A stretch of DNA of 44,812 nt from Saprospiraceae bacterium UBA7328 (lineage in GTDB: Bacteria > Bacteroidota > Bacteroidia > Chitinophagales > Saprospiraceae). Positions 1 to 8,759 of the stretch are shown in pieces. Positions within the stretch are counted from its first letter, which is position 1, and every line of letters begins with the position of its first letter. The position numbers were made by a program, and so were the translations under genes. The DNA is taken from contig DKPS01000230.1 in the NCBI GenBank assembly GCA_002471345.1, positions 1,475 through 46,286 on the forward strand. The letters run 5' to 3'. Under the pieces are notes generated by a model. It made no database searches and was not told where the DNA came from. It saw only the letters and a program-made list of their open reading frames with translations.

Positions 1-1
1 A

Positions 2-1081
2 ATTAAATATGATTTCAAAAAATTGAAAGAGACCTGGGATCACAAAATTGCTTTATTAGAATCAGAAAAGTCCTCTTTTGAAAAAGAAATAAGCACACTT
101 AAACAGGAAAGAAAAAAGCTATCACTTTCACTTCAAAAATGGCTTTTTGACCAGTATCAATTTCTAAATAAAAAAGGTGATTTAAAAAGTCTTCTCGAAA
201 TATTCAGTGATTCGGTTTCTAAAGTACCTCCTGCGGGTGCCGGAGAATGTGCAGCACCCAAACTGCTACAATATGCCTTCAAATACGATATGGCACCAAT
301 TGCAATAGCTGAATTTTGGTGGGGAGAATCACTTTCTGAAGTCAGAACTCATGGACAGTATTATCCAGCTTGTACAGGAAAATGTATGCCGATTCTGCAT
401 CATATGTTACAAGACATTAAAATGGATTCAAATCCCTTGCTTGAGACACCGGATAAAAGCCTCAAAATTGAAGTAATTTACAATGATCCATATTTGGCAA
501 TTATTAATAAACCTCCTGAACTTCTCTCTGTGCCTGGAAAAAATATAAAAGACTCAGTATTTAGTAGAATGAAATCTCAATTTCCTAATGCCAAAGGACC
601 ATTGATTGTCCATCGCCTTGACATGTCAACATCTGGACTGATGATTATTCCAAAATCTCTTGATGCATACAAATACATTCAAAGACAATTTATAAAGCGT
701 ACCATCAACAAAGTGTATGTTGCAATTCTAGATGGAAGAATAACAAATTTAGAGGGTGAAGTGAATCTTCCTCTCCGAGTAGATCTAGATGATAGGCCTA
801 GACAACTTGTATGTTATGATCATGGCAAATCAGCTCGGACCAAATGGGAAGTCATAGGTCATTCATCTAAAACTACCAGAGTTCATTTCTATCCGCTCAC
901 TGGAAGAACTCATCAACTTAGAGTCCATGCTGCACATCCATTAGGGCTGAACACTTCTATTGTAGGCGACGACTTGTATGGCAAAAGAGCAAAAAGATTA
1001 ATGCTACATGCAAAATCTATATCATTCATCCACCCTGAAAGTAGAAAATTAGTCTCATTTAGTTCTAAGCCAGAATTTTAG
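2..1081 (+). CDS. RluA-family pseudouridine synthase, 5'-truncated by window edge
   Basis: Isomerises uridine to pseudouridine in RNA (rRNA or tRNA target not determinable). The catalytic signature HRLDMSTSGLMI, with its nucleophilic Asp, lies near residue 200 of the visible part, and the RTHQLRVHAAHPLG motif typical of the RluA fold is near residue 300. Before the catalytic domain there is a charged, probably coiled-coil stretch and a Cys-containing segment (GECAAPKLLQYAF, YYPACTGKC), which match the long ~550-residue RluA subfamily rather than the short E. coli enzymes. The frame stays open to base 2, so the TTG at 23 is probably not the start and roughly 190 N-terminal residues lie outside the window. 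Converges on the repeat protein at 1137. Confidence 0.85.
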   Translation: MKYDFKKLKETWDHKIALLESEKSSFEKEISTLKQERKKLSLSLQKWLFDQYQFLNKKGDLKSLLEIFSDSVSKVPPAGAGECAAPKLLQYAFKYDMAPIAIAEFWWGESLSEVRTHGQYYPACTGKCMPILHHMLQDIKMDSNPLLETPDKSLKIEVIYNDPYLAIINKPPELLSVPGKNIKDSVFSRMKSQFPNAKGPLIVHRLDMSTSGLMIIPKSLDAYKYIQRQFIKRTINKVYVAILDGRITNLEGEVNLPLRVDLDDRPRQLVCYDHGKSARTKWEVIGHSSKTTRVHFYPLTGRTHQLRVHAAHPLGLNTSIVGDDLYGKRAKRLMLHAKSISFIHPESRKLVSFSSKPEF

Positions 1082-1136
1082 GAAATATTTTATAAAAGCA
1101 CTTTATACAAGAAGAAGGCTGATGTCCTATACCCTA

Positions 1137-1922
1137 TCATCCTTTAAGTTTTTCTATTTCAAATTGTTGCTTTTGAATTGTTTCATCTTGACGAATCATA
1201 TGGAGTGTTAGTTCCTCTATTTTTTCTAACAGCTTCATTGTAAACGACTGAATACCGAGGCCTTCTGATTTGATCTGAGCTGCAGAAGGCACTCCTGGAA
1301 GGTGTCTGTTATTATCAATAAATTGCTTTACAGCATGTAGTGGAAGCAAATTGTAATCATTGGCAAAAACATAATCTGCAGCATGAACAGTATTACCACC
1401 CACTTTGATTTCACCAGTATTACCTTTCATTTCTATCACATTATCACCTTTAGAGTTCTTAATAATAAGATCTCCATCTGATGCTCCTCCACCTAATACC
1501 AATTCTCCAGTTTTACCTGTAGCTTTTACAGTCACCTCTCCATTGCCATTGAGTAATCTTAGACCTCCATCATGCCCTTCGAGCTCTACTCTTGTTTTTC
1601 CATCTGAAGTTTTGAGCCATATATCACCATCATGAGCATCACCTCCTAATGTCATATTTCCTTCTCCTCCGTCTATGTGAACATTCACTTTTCCGTTTTC
1701 ATCTTTACATACTACATCTCCTTGAGAGCCTTCTCCCCCCACTGTAATATTACCTCTACCTCCATCTAAATGAATAGTGGATAATCCATTATTCATTAAC
1801 AAGTCTAAATCGCCTATGGTCCCATTTCCACCTAATCTCATATTTCCATTAGATCCAGTTATCTCTATTGTGGTTTCACCGTCTATTCCTGTCAATAATA
1901 TTTCGTCAAATTCTTGTGCCAT
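1137..1922 (-). CDS. Glycine-rich repeat protein with Bacteroidota chaperone-like C-terminal tail
   Basis: 261 residues, no signal peptide. Residues ~15-180 hold about five imperfect repeats of ~31-32 residues with the pattern I-x-G-x-x-G-N-(hydrophobic)-x-L-G-G, then GD-(hydrophobic) and N/DGK; examples are HIDGGEGNMTLGGDAHDGD and VKATGKTGELVLGGGASDGD. Such spacing suggests a beta-solenoid or fibre shaft. The C-terminus (VFANDYNLLPL, NRHLPGVPSA, KLLEKIEELTLHMI, then a Gln/Lys-rich coiled coil) is a tail found on many Bacteroidota fibre-like proteins; it resembles the self-cleaving endosialidase chaperone tails of phage fibres. Function is unknown. One possibility is a secreted or phage-tail-like fibre, but no tail genes are nearby. 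Confidence 0.6.
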   Translation of the reverse strand: MAQEFDEILLTGIDGETTIEITGSNGNMRLGGNGTIGDLDLLMNNGLSTIHLDGGRGNITVGGEGSQGDVVCKDENGKVNVHIDGGEGNMTLGGDAHDGDIWLKTSDGKTRVELEGHDGGLRLLNGNGEVTVKATGKTGELVLGGGASDGDLIIKNSKGDNVIEMKGNTGEIKVGGNTVHAADYVFANDYNLLPLHAVKQFIDNNRHLPGVPSAAQIKSEGLGIQSFTMKLLEKIEELTLHMIRQDETIQKQQFEIEKLKG

Positions 1923-2574
1923 GATTATTTTGTTTTTATTGATTGTGAAAGGTCAAGATCGATAAATTTTTATTAGAATGATAGCGAATAATTCATTTAT
2001 TAAATCAGTCAGAATAAATTGATCCAAAACCACAAATTGGCTTTGTATCTCCCAGTTATAATTTCAAGTTTAATCGGAATTAAGTAAGCAATTCAATTCT
2101 TTACTTCCTAGTTCCTATAGATGCTTTTCTTCTGGTGAAATCTGCAGAATTGACAAAACATAAATAGGAAATGCATTGTCTCAAGATCTCATAGTTAACA
2201 ATATTCTCCACAATCTAAAAAGACTCGTTAGTCTATTAAACTATTCTTAAGAGGTCAATCATATTGTCACAAAACAGTGAAGTATAGAATATGGCTTCAT
2301 TTATATCCATGACTATCAATCGTTTATAATGTTTTTATTATTTTATATTTATAAAATGTAAAGAACTTTACAGATTTCCTTGTTGATCCTTTAAAATCAG
2401 TCTATTCTTACCCTTAATTGATAGTTTTCGTCATATTAGATACACCAATCAGCTGAAGAATATTCATTCCAAGGAATGATTTATTGTTCAAACTTGATTT
2501 TAACTAAGATGGATTTCGAATAATTTGATTGTGCTTTTCATTGATAATAATGATTGCGCAAAAATTTATCAAGA
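1923..2574. other. AT-rich intergenic region, nothing recognised
   Basis: About 650 bases between the divergent repeat protein and the T9SS-secreted protein. I see no ORF of convincing quality, RNA gene or strong hairpin. It presumably holds promoters for both flanking genes, but no clear TAnnTTTG box is present; the closest is TAATTTG at 2521, about 50 bases before the downstream ATG. Confidence 0.4.
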
Positions 2575-4671
2575 ATGAAGAACATGAGAACGACCTCCTT
2601 TCTTGCACTTCTATTTGCAATATTCACCATTTCTACTTCCTTTTTATTAACTGATTCTGCATCATCCACAGAAGATCTAAGAGGCCCATGTAACTGTGAA
2701 GATGGATGGAATTTTGTGGTACATCAGATTACTCCTCAAGGTTGTAGAGAAAAAAGCATTTATTGTACTCAAGGAGTAGAGTTAGAACCAGGATATAGTT
2801 GTGGTACTTGCCCAAAACCATGTAGTACCTGTGTGGAAGATGAAAACGGTAATATCTCAATTTGTAGGGTTTTCAATAATGGAAAGGTTGCCAACTATAA
2901 AGCTAGTTGTAAGCAACTTCAAGACTACTTTGTAGAGAATGGCGATTTTAGAAATAGAAATGATCACTGTGGGCCATGTACATGTGCTGATAAAAATGAT
3001 AAAGACACTGATGGAGATGGTGTTTGTGACGAAAAGGATGCATGTCCTGATGACCCTAACAAATCGAAAATGGACTCATGCGGGTGCAATGAGGAAGATA
3101 AAGATGAAGATGGTGTTTGTGATTTACTCGATGAATGTCCCGATAATCCATTGATATCAGAAAGTGGCATATGTGGATGTGATGACAAAGATAGTGATGG
3201 AGACGGTGTTTGTGATTCAATCGACGAATGTCCAGATAATCCAGTCAAATCGGCAAGTGGAATTTGTGGATGTGATGAAAATGATAGCGATAGAGATGGG
3301 ATTTGTGATGAACAGGATGTATGTGATGTCTCAGGTAGTAATAGATTCGAATGGATTGAGTCTATTTCTATTAATAGCTTCAATAACAAAAGTGGACCTA
3401 ATGATAATGGCTATGGATTTTATGGACAGGATGCAATAACCATTTCAGCTGGTGGCTTATTAAAAGTTTGGATTAACGTTGGACATACAGATGCCATATG
3501 TGAATTAAGTCATGTCATTTTCATTGATTGGAATAAGGATACAGATTTTAAAGATCAAGGTGAAATGATTTTCAATGAAAGGAACACAGGAGAAACTGGC
3601 ATCGACTATCAATTATCAGAAGAAATACAACCAGGGAAATATGTGATGAGGGTAATGGTAGATTTGGGAAGAATATATGGGGCATGTGGAGGATGTATAG
3701 ATGGAGAATCTGAAGATTATGTGATCAACATTGCAGACAATTCATGTATCAATGCTTACGAAGGATTTGATTATGACAAAGATGTAGACTTCTCCAACCA
3801 ATCTGGTGGTAAAAGCTGGTCTGAAGGATGGAATGTTATAGTAGAGGGCGATGTAAAGGCAAAAGTAATCTCTTCCTCAATACAAAATGCCCTATATGAA
3901 TCAAATGGAAATAAGTTGGGAGTTCTCAATGCACCAGGAAGTAAATTGAAGATATCAAGAAACTTATCTGATGAAGTCTTTAAAAAAGATGGTGATGTGT
4001 GGTTGTCATTTGCATACAAGTATGATGATGACGGTATTTTTGTTCCACAAATTAATGGAGGTTCTATAGGATTCTATGTAGATAGCAAAGGATATGTAGT
4101 TATAGGTGGGCTTAAAGGGCAGAAGTTAAGTAGTGGGGATTCATATACTTTCCTCGTAAGAGCAACCCTTAACATAGGAGTGGATGAAATCACTTTATGG
4201 ATCAATCCATCTGACATAGGATCAGAATTTAGTCAAAACTACAATACTTCAATAGATGGCCACTTGGCTTCTATAGGTTTTGATTTTAAAAATTCTGGAA
4301 GTAATGATAGAAAAACAGCTCAATACCTTGATGAAATTAGAGTGGCATGCAGTCGTGATGAGGTATTGCCAAAATCAGGCTCTGATTTAGATCGTATTAC
4401 TTCTGATGAGGATGAAAATAGAGAGAATTTAAAAGTTTATCCTAATCCAATGCAAAAAGGTGCCGCTGTTGTGGTCAGCTTAAATGGTGCTACTGTTTTA
4501 GTACATGAATTTAAAATCTACGATGCATCTGGAAGAATGATGCATTCTGGAGTGTTCTATACTGGAGAAAATGAACTTCACCAACCAGAACTTGAATCAG
4601 GGATTTACTTCATTGAATTGAAAACTGAAAATGGAATGTTGAGGGAGAGGTTGGTAATCCAGAATCAGTAG
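2575..4671 (+). CDS. T9SS-secreted protein with TSP3-type calcium repeats and a GEVED domain
   Basis: Predicted secreted or surface protein of 698 residues. A TTG at 2554 is in frame, but ATG 2575 is preferred because the signal peptide (MKNMRTTSFLALLFAIFT) then starts directly. After a Cys-rich segment (~30-140) come four thrombospondin type-3-like repeats (~140-250; DTDGDGVCDEKDACPD and variants, joined by CGCDE-type links), expected to bind Ca2+. Next is a GEVED domain (~260-390; FIDWNKDTDF and GESEDYVI), then a possible jelly-roll region (~395-590). The last ~80 residues form a type A T9SS sorting domain (LKVYPNPMQKG, YDASGRMM, GIYFIEL). The ligand or substrate is unknown and no catalytic domain was recognised. 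Codon use and composition do not stand out. Confidence 0.85.
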   Translation: MKNMRTTSFLALLFAIFTISTSFLLTDSASSTEDLRGPCNCEDGWNFVVHQITPQGCREKSIYCTQGVELEPGYSCGTCPKPCSTCVEDENGNISICRVFNNGKVANYKASCKQLQDYFVENGDFRNRNDHCGPCTCADKNDKDTDGDGVCDEKDACPDDPNKSKMDSCGCNEEDKDEDGVCDLLDECPDNPLISESGICGCDDKDSDGDGVCDSIDECPDNPVKSASGICGCDENDSDRDGICDEQDVCDVSGSNRFEWIESISINSFNNKSGPNDNGYGFYGQDAITISAGGLLKVWINVGHTDAICELSHVIFIDWNKDTDFKDQGEMIFNERNTGETGIDYQLSEEIQPGKYVMRVMVDLGRIYGACGGCIDGESEDYVINIADNSCINAYEGFDYDKDVDFSNQSGGKSWSEGWNVIVEGDVKAKVISSSIQNALYESNGNKLGVLNAPGSKLKISRNLSDEVFKKDGDVWLSFAYKYDDDGIFVPQINGGSIGFYVDSKGYVVIGGLKGQKLSSGDSYTFLVRATLNIGVDEITLWINPSDIGSEFSQNYNTSIDGHLASIGFDFKNSGSNDRKTAQYLDEIRVACSRDEVLPKSGSDLDRITSDEDENRENLKVYPNPMQKGAAVVVSLNGATVLVHEFKIYDASGRMMHSGVFYTGENELHQPELESGIYFIELKTENGMLRERLVIQNQ

Positions 4672-4808
4672 ATTAATCTTTAATTAATAGGTTAGGCCAT
4701 GTAGACACTGCCCTGAAAGGAAAATCAAATCACTTCTATCCTATTCAAGATGTCTATCACCTTCTTCTGTGTAGATATGAAAGCAGATTTTGGATGTAAT
4801 CCTTGATA

Positions 4809-5064
4809 TCACTCATATGAGAGTAATATATTCTTAGTAATCCTTTGTAACAGATTCAAAAACATTTCTTTTTCTGATTTAGATAATCCTTCTAACATCA
4901 TTTTATTAGATGCTAAACTTTCATATTGAATGTTGTTAATCAGATTTTTTCCTTTATCCACAAGGCTGGGTCTCTTTAGTCTTCTGTTTGATTTATTCAT
5001 TAATCGTCCATGTGGTCAATAGATTTGTGATGTTGGCTCTTGTAACACCAGACGCTTCAGTTAA
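4809..5064 (-). pseudogene. Decayed MarR-family regulator
   Basis: Two pieces in different frames resemble a MarR winged-helix protein. At 5064-4994 the minus strand reads LTEASGVTRANITNLL, the usual recognition-helix segment, but a stop precedes it and a stop follows seven codons after it. From 5000 to 4809 another frame reads RLKRPSLVDKGKNLI, then MMLEGLSKSEKEMFLNLLQRI, matching the wing and C-terminal dimerisation helix of MarR. The piece that should join them is shortened. A 19-codon ORF starting MSDIKDYIQ overlaps the end at the TATGAGTGA junction and may be the remnant of a once-coupled downstream gene. Confidence 0.55.
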
Positions 5065-5315
5065 TTAAGAAGCCTTTATTTGTTTTTGATGTCGCTGTAG
5101 TATGAGAAATGAAAGGTTTGGATTTTGGTTAGATGAATAAAGAATATCCATTGTTCACTAGAAAGACCAGCATTATGAACGAATTATACATTCTCACTCA
5201 CTTGTATACCAGTTTCATATAAACCAAGAAGAACAGAGGTTTCTAGACATTTTTCTACCATAATTCAACTTTTGGTTGGTTCGAATTTTAGTTGTATTTC
5301 TCTTTTATTAGTGAT

Positions 5316-5661
5316 CTATAATTGTTCCAGTATTAGCCAATGACATCCTTCAGGATCAATAAATGTAAAACATGGTTCAACATATGCATTTTTTGAATTG
5401 AAGAAGAAGGTCTCTGATGTTCGGCTACTAGCTGATGTAAATATTTTAATTTTAGCACATAGAATGAATGGTTGTTCCCAGAGTTCCCATAATTTATTGT
5501 GCAGACTTATCAACAGTTGGAGCAGTAGGTATAAAGAATTTCAGCTTTCCACATAAGTCATTGGGTGATACAAAACCTTGATAAATGTATGCTTCAACTA
5601 GTTCATTTGAAATTCCTGTTTAGTCTCTTTTTTCTAATCCCCATTTATAGCTCTGCCCCTC
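5316..5661 (-). pseudogene. Remnant coding sequence, possibly VOC/glyoxalase family
   Basis: The minus strand is open in two overlapping frames. One (5661 to about 5500) reads GLEKRD, stop, GISNELVEAYIYQGF, then KLKFFIPTAPTVDKSAQ and a stop. The other (5513-5316) reads HNKLWELWEQPF and ends FTFIDPEGCHWLILEQL; the FxDPxGxxWxLxE ending is typical of vicinal-oxygen-chelate (glyoxalase-like) domains. A frameshift at about 5505 would join them. No complete protein can be formed, so it is listed as decayed. The family call rests mainly on the last 20 residues. Confidence 0.35.
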
Positions 5662-5742
5662 TGATACTAAACAATCATTTAATTCATCTCAATCTTAATC
5701 TTGGCTTTTATAAAAAAGTCATGTTTAGTTAATAAATTTAGT

Positions 5743-7203
5743 CTATCTCAAAATGTAATCATCAAACTTTACTTTCCTGGTTGCCCACATATATTCCATA
5801 GTTCGACCTGGATAATTGTTTGGTATATTTCCATTATCTGATCTATACCAGCTATTGTCCACTTGAGCCCAAATCATATTGTTCAGCCTCTCTTGGCTAT
5901 TTTCATGATATTCATTTAAAGCTGATTCTCTGATTTCCATAGACTTCCAACCCTGATTCTCTAATGCCGAAGCGCATTGAGCGATGTATGAAGCTTGAGC
6001 TTCGCTCATTATAAGTATAGAATTATGTCCCAAATTTGTATTTGGACCATACATTATGAAAAGGTTTGGAAAATTACATACAGTCATACCGAGGTAATTC
6101 TTTAGCTCATTTTTCCAATATTCTCTTATTGAAATTCCATTCTTTCCCTTGATGTCCAAGCCTTGTAAAAATGGATTTGTCTTAAATCCTGTGGAAAATA
6201 CTAATGCATCTAAAATATGCTCCTTATCGTCTTTTGTTTTCACTCCACTTGGGGTGATTTCTTTTAGATTCTCAGTGATCAAACTCACATTTTCTAGAGC
6301 AAGAGTAGGATAATAATAATCTGAGAAAAGCACTCGTTTCGCCCCCAATGGATAAGTAGGAGTCAATGCTTTTATTTTTTCTGGATCATTTATATGTCTT
6401 TTGATAAAGTTCAGAGTGCGATTTTGGTACATCTTACGCAAACCACTATTGCCATTTTTCATTAAAAAGAAAAGGCCACCTCCCAAAAGCCAAAGCCTAA
6501 ACCGATATATTTTAAGTAGGACAGGAAAATTTTCAACCAGTTTTTTCTCCCATTCCTTATATGCTCTGCCTCGTTTTGGCAAAACCCAGTTTGCTGATCT
6601 CTGAAACACCACGACTTTCGAGGCTTCCTTAGCTATTTCAGGAATAAATTGGACTGCACTCGCTGCGTTTCCTATTACGCCTATGGTCTTATATTTTAAG
6701 TCAATATCGTGATTCCATTGAGCTGAATGCCATGATGGCCCCTTAAATTTGCTTCTTCCGTTAAATTCTGGAATACTAGGATGATGTAATTGACCTATTG
6801 CGCTAATTAAAAATTTAGATTCATAGGAAATTCCATCTTTTGTAGCAGTAATCCATATTCCTTTGTTATCATCCCAATCAGCACCTAGCATCTCTTTTTC
6901 ATATTCTATATGCTTTTCAAGGTCGTATTTGGATACTACATGCTTGATGTATTCAAGTATTTGTGGCTGCTTAGACCACTTGTATTCCCAAAAAGTGTAA
7001 GGAGCAAAGGAATAGCTATAAAGTGCAGAAGGGACATCACATTCAGCACCTGGGTAAGTATTCTCCCTCCATGTTCCGCCTATAGCTTTAGCCTTTTCTA
7101 AAATAATAAAGTCATGAATTCCTTTTTCTTTCAACTTTATAGCCATGGCTAAACCTGAGAATCCAGTTCCTATTATTACAGCAGTAAATCGTTCTTTAGA
7201 CAT
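5743..7203 (-). CDS. Flavin-dependent monooxygenase, Baeyer-Villiger type
   Basis: 486 residues. Uses FAD, NADPH and O2 to oxygenate a ketone to an ester or lactone, or another soft nucleophile. The FAD-binding Rossmann motif GTGFSG is at residues 12-17, followed by GGTWRENTYPGAECDVPS, typical of this family. The Baeyer-Villiger fingerprint FxGxxxHxxxW is present as FKGPSWHSAQWN (153-164). A second nucleotide-binding motif (GVIGNAASAVQ, ~175) serves NADPH, and STGFKTNPF corresponds to the late ATG motif. It lies 76 bp downstream of the acyl-CoA dehydrogenase gene on the same strand, which suggests joint catabolism of an aliphatic ketone or related compound. The substrate is unknown. Confidence 0.82.
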   Translation of the reverse strand: MSKERFTAVIIGTGFSGLAMAIKLKEKGIHDFIILEKAKAIGGTWRENTYPGAECDVPSALYSYSFAPYTFWEYKWSKQPQILEYIKHVVSKYDLEKHIEYEKEMLGADWDDNKGIWITATKDGISYESKFLISAIGQLHHPSIPEFNGRSKFKGPSWHSAQWNHDIDLKYKTIGVIGNAASAVQFIPEIAKEASKVVVFQRSANWVLPKRGRAYKEWEKKLVENFPVLLKIYRFRLWLLGGGLFFLMKNGNSGLRKMYQNRTLNFIKRHINDPEKIKALTPTYPLGAKRVLFSDYYYPTLALENVSLITENLKEITPSGVKTKDDKEHILDALVFSTGFKTNPFLQGLDIKGKNGISIREYWKNELKNYLGMTVCNFPNLFIMYGPNTNLGHNSILIMSEAQASYIAQCASALENQGWKSMEIRESALNEYHENSQERLNNMIWAQVDNSWYRSDNGNIPNNYPGRTMEYMWATRKVKFDDYILR

Positions 7204-7279
7204 TATTTAAACTTGATGCTCAGGTTCATCATAGACTTGAACTCCTGATTTCGCAGCACATTGATCAATTTATATTGAG

Positions 7280-8422
7280 TTAGAGCCCCATAGACCTACC
7301 AATTATCTCCTTCATAATCTCATTTGTACCTCCAAAGATTCTATTTACTCTAGCATTTGCATATGCTCTTGCAATTGGATATTCCCACATATATCCTGCT
7401 CCTCCATAGAGTTGAAGGCATTGATCAATTACTCTTCCACTCATCTCAGTAACCCAATACTTAGCCATAGATGCCTTTTCATTAGAAAGTTTACTCTCAT
7501 TGAGCTCCATTATACATTCATCTACAAATGTTCTTGCAATGGTAATCTCTGTATTCATTTCTGCCATTTTGAATCTGGAGTTTTGGAAACTTCCTATTGG
7601 CCTACCAAATGCTGTTCTTTCTTTTACATAGGTCAACGTATCATCCAATGCTCTTTCTGCCGCAGCCAGAGCTCCAACAGCAATAGATAATCTCTCTTGG
7701 GGCAAATTATGCATGAGATAATAGAAACCTCTTCCTTCTTCACCTAATACATTTTCTAATGGCACCTTTACATCTCTAAAAAACATCTCTGCCGTGTCCT
7801 GAGCCTTGAGTCCAATTTTATCAAGATTTTTTCCCCTTTCGAATCCTTCCATTCCTCTTTCTACTAACAGAAGAGTCATACCCTTATGCCCTTCAGATGC
7901 ATCTGTTTTAGCTACCACAACCACTAGATCACTCAATATCCCATTAGTAATATAGGTCTTAGAACCATTTAGTAAATAGTGATCTCCTTTTTTAACAGCT
8001 GTAGTAGTAATACCTGCTAGGTCGCTACCGGTATTAGGCTCTGTCATTGCGATAGCCGTAATGATCTCACCTGACACAATGCCTGACAACCACTTGTCCT
8101 TTTGAGCAGGAGTGAAATATCGCTCAAAGTAAGGAGCCATAACATCATTCTGAAGTACAAATCCAGGACCACTTACTCCTAATTTAATCATGACTTCAGT
8201 AACAATAGAATTGTATCTAAAATCCTTCAACCCCATACCGCCATATGCTTCTGGCATATCCGTACAAAGTATACCCATTGCACCAGCCTTGGTCCATATA
8301 TCTCTGTCTACTACTCCATCTTTTTCCCATTTTTCAGCATATGGAACTGCTTCTTTTATAAAGAAAGCTTCAACAGCCTCTTTAAACATCAAATGTTCTT
8401 CAGTCAGAATACTATCTCTCAT
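7280..8422 (-). CDS. Acyl-CoA dehydrogenase, long-chain (LCAD)-like
   Basis: 380 residues, the normal family length. FAD-dependent alpha,beta-dehydrogenation of an acyl-CoA, the first step of beta-oxidation, passing electrons to ETF. Visible are AMTEPNTGSDLAG (~126), KTYITNG (~155), RTAFGRPIG (~269), QLYGGAGYMWEYPIARAY (337-354) and FGGTNEIMKE (363-372). In most family members the catalytic Glu sits in the IYEGT motif; here that position is Gly. The segment LPQERLSIA (240-248) instead provides E243, which matches the catalytic-base site of long-chain and isovaleryl-CoA dehydrogenases. It is separated from the upstream SDR gene by a terminator, so it probably has its own promoter in 8423-8550. 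Confidence 0.9.
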   Translation of the reverse strand: MRDSILTEEHLMFKEAVEAFFIKEAVPYAEKWEKDGVVDRDIWTKAGAMGILCTDMPEAYGGMGLKDFRYNSIVTEVMIKLGVSGPGFVLQNDVMAPYFERYFTPAQKDKWLSGIVSGEIITAIAMTEPNTGSDLAGITTTAVKKGDHYLLNGSKTYITNGILSDLVVVVAKTDASEGHKGMTLLLVERGMEGFERGKNLDKIGLKAQDTAEMFFRDVKVPLENVLGEEGRGFYYLMHNLPQERLSIAVGALAAAERALDDTLTYVKERTAFGRPIGSFQNSRFKMAEMNTEITIARTFVDECIMELNESKLSNEKASMAKYWVTEMSGRVIDQCLQLYGGAGYMWEYPIARAYANARVNRIFGGTNEIMKEIIGRSMGL

Positions 8423-8759
8423 CGAATCATATTTTCTTTATAGATATGAAGAAAGAAAAAAGTATAGTCAAAGGAGATAAACCTGTTTATGGATTTTAAA
8501 AGAAAACAAAGGGATTAATAGATCTTATTGGATCCTTATTAGATGTCTAAAAATAAAAAGGACTTCCCCAGCCATAGGGAAGTCCAATTCATCACAGCTT
8601 ACACTATGAATAAATCTTTTTTTCAATAAAAATTACTTCAGCAAATATCGGCTTTAATATCTTTATTTGGACTCAAGCTAAAATTTGTTAATTCAATACC
8701 AATACATTCTAATTTCTCTTCTTTATCAAAAAACTTAAATCGTCCTTAACACCAATAGA
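8423..8759. other. Intergenic region carrying a minus-strand terminator
   Basis: 337 bases between the SDR and acyl-CoA dehydrogenase genes. It holds the hairpin listed separately at 8551-8586. Between that hairpin and the SDR stop codon the minus strand has a 36-codon open stretch without a start codon (ending NKDIKADIC), which I do not call a gene. The promoter of the acyl-CoA dehydrogenase gene should lie in the 8423-8550 part, but no clear box was seen. Confidence 0.5.
8551..8586 (-). terminator. Rho-independent terminator of the SDR/NMO transcript
   Basis: A perfect 9-bp stem, GGACTTCCC (8560-8568) with GGGAAGTCC (8577-8585), and an 8-nt loop. On the minus strand the stem is followed by CTTTTTATTTTT, the expected U-tract. 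There is no U-tract in the plus direction. It ends the transcript of the genes at 9558 and 8760. Confidence 0.8.

Noticed and set aside
1405..1635. 76-codon plus-strand open frame rich in Pro and Ser opposite the repeat protein
   Set aside because: Shadow of the Gly-rich repeats encoded on the minus strand.
2964..3389. 141-codon open frame on the minus strand opposite the T9SS protein
   Set aside because: It is Ser/His/Pro-rich and caused by the Asp/Gly-rich calcium repeats on the other strand; no start context or family.
8650..8757. 36-codon minus-strand stretch after the SDR stop ending NKDIKADIC
   Set aside because: No start codon and a stop immediately upstream; could be a remnant but too short to claim.
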